From Serinibacter arcticus (lineage in GTDB: Bacteria; Actinomycetota; Actinomycetes; Actinomycetales; Beutenbergiaceae): DNA of 34,602 bases. Below the pieces are notes generated by a model. It was not told the origin of the DNA and searched no databases. It saw only the letters and a list, made by a program, of their open reading frames with translations. The translations under genes and the position numbers were made by a program. How positions within the stretch are numbered: the stretch's first letter is position 1; the number at the start of each line of letters is the position of its first letter. The DNA lies in NCBI RefSeq assembly GCF_004786095.1, contig NZ_RHPJ01000006.1:1-34602 (forward strand). The letters run 5' to 3'. Below, piece by piece: positions 34,050-34,602 of this stretch.

Positions 34050-34230
34050 AGCTGGGGTCTCGAGCCACGCACGTGTGACGCCGAGTCAACGGCGAGCTGC
34101 GCCGGCCGCGGCCGGCGACGCGGTGGGTGGTCGCGACGGCGTGACGCACGCCGACGAGGCGCGCCGCCGGCGGCGCGGCACGCATCCGCTCGAGCGGCTC
34201 GGGTCGCCGAAGCGTTGCAGTTGCAACGAT
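34050..34230. other. Noncoding spacer with two perfect 16-bp palindromes
   Basis: gccggccgcggccggc at 34101-34116 and gcgccgccggcggcgc at 34161-34176 are perfect palindromes. Short open frames cross the region but have no protein-like features. GC is extreme here and falls sharply at about 34215, where the rRNA promoter region starts. Confidence 0.6.
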
Positions 34231-34259
34231 TTGCCACATCGTTCACCGTGACGTAATGT
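34231..34259 (+). promoter_or_regulatory. Upstream rRNA operon promoter
   Basis: TTGCCA (34231-34236), 17-bp spacer, TAATGT (34254-34259). A good sigma70-type promoter in an A/T-enriched stretch upstream of the rRNA leader. Confidence 0.65.
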
Positions 34260-34388
34260 TCTTTTCACACGGGGAAGCGAGCCGGACCGAGAGGGACGGG
34301 CTGACCGTGAATCCCAAGCGAAGAGCCGCTGATGCGGTTCAACTGTCGCGGGGTCACTCGTTCGGGTTGGATCTGGTTGGACTTCGGT

Positions 34389-34417
34389 TTGACGGTCTGG
34401 TCTGGGGGGTGTAAGTT
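34389..34417 (+). promoter_or_regulatory. Downstream rRNA operon promoter
   Basis: TTGACG (34389-34394), 17-bp spacer, TAAGTT (34412-34417). It lies directly before the conserved leader, and a small hairpin, gcccc-ggt-ggggc, follows at 34427-34439. Confidence 0.7.
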
Positions 34418-34602
34418 TGAGAAGTTGCCCCGGTGGGGCTGGCTCTCCTGGTGGGGGTTGGTTTGCTGGTGTGGTGTGTGTTGTTTGAGAACTCAACAGT
34501 GTGTTTGTGAATGTGATGCCATTCGGCTGGTCGGATCTTTGTGTCTGGTTGGTCGTGGTTTTGATTGTTTTGCCTCGCATCTTCTCGTCAGTGGGTGGTG
34601 TG
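34418..34602 (+). other. 5' leader of an rRNA operon (16S gene outside the window)
   Basis: G/T-rich, lower-GC sequence with TTTGAGAACTCAACAGTGTG at 34484-34503, a block seen in the pre-16S leader of many Micrococcales, plus T-rich runs (ttttgattgttttgcct) near the edge. These leader parts normally serve antitermination and RNase III processing. No mature 16S sequence is reached before the window ends. Confidence 0.82.

Overview
The window is high-GC DNA from an actinobacterium, most likely a member of the Micrococcales (Cellulomonadaceae/Promicromonosporaceae/Sanguibacteraceae-like). This rests on strong G/C third-position bias, GTG/TTG starts, an IdeR-type DtxR regulator, a c-di-AMP (ydaO) riboswitch ahead of an NlpC/P60 cell-wall hydrolase, a SepX/GlpR-like protein, and a T-rich rRNA leader carrying the block TTTGAGAACTCAACAGTGTG at the right edge. 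I see no insertion sequence, prophage or CRISPR array; the window reads as chromosomal core and near-core sequence.

Layout. 1-5188 (-): C-terminally cut, giant secreted protein (PQQ-type sugar dehydrogenase, PKD, carbohydrate-binding-like region, two nearly identical sugar isomerase modules, S-layer-like repeats). 5709-6857 (+): PRISE-type reductase. 6921-8504 (-): release factor RF3. 8840-10528 (+): RNase J. 10582-11787 (-): MetE-like zinc methyltransferase. 11920-12654 (-): lipoprotein. 12787-14229 (+): membrane GT2 glycosyltransferase. 14320-18217: divergent two-component pair (OmpR-type regulator -, histidine kinase +), the kinase followed by a membrane protein with a degenerate GGDEF-like domain. 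18193-19320 (-): serC. 19449-20135 (+): ideR. 20195-21334: Crp-type operator, promoter, c-di-AMP riboswitch and NlpC/P60 hydrolase. 21695-22759 (+): double universal stress protein. 22765-23364 (-): SRPBCC protein and tRNA-Arg(CCT). 23662-24666 (+): aldo/keto reductase. 24779-29320 (+): a 1513-residue protein that looks like an SF1 helicase fused to a Vsr-like nuclease, with both active sites eroded. 29420-31927 (-): mscL, a SAF protein, an fmdB zinc-ribbon gene behind a CIRCE (HrcA) operator, and 5-formyltetrahydrofolate cyclo-ligase. 32023-33699 (+): RimJ-type acetyltransferase and SepX/GlpR-like protein. 33792-33864 (+): tRNA-Ala(CGC). 34231-34602 (+): promoters and leader of an rRNA operon whose 16S gene lies just beyond the window.

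The genes do not form one pathway. Recurrent themes are envelope and stress control (GT2, NlpC/P60, SepX-like, MscL, two-component system) and second-messenger control (cAMP-type operator plus c-di-AMP riboswitch on one gene; an inactive-looking GGDEF protein). Convergent genes are mostly separated by perfect GC-rich hairpins, and at least five genes have a TANNNT -10 box placed so that transcription would start at or next to the start codon (leaderless mRNAs). The best candidates for something undescribed are the pseudo-helicase/pseudo-nuclease, the CIRCE-controlled fmdB gene, the doubly controlled hydrolase, the nested palindrome at 21476-21548 and the duplicated secreted isomerase.
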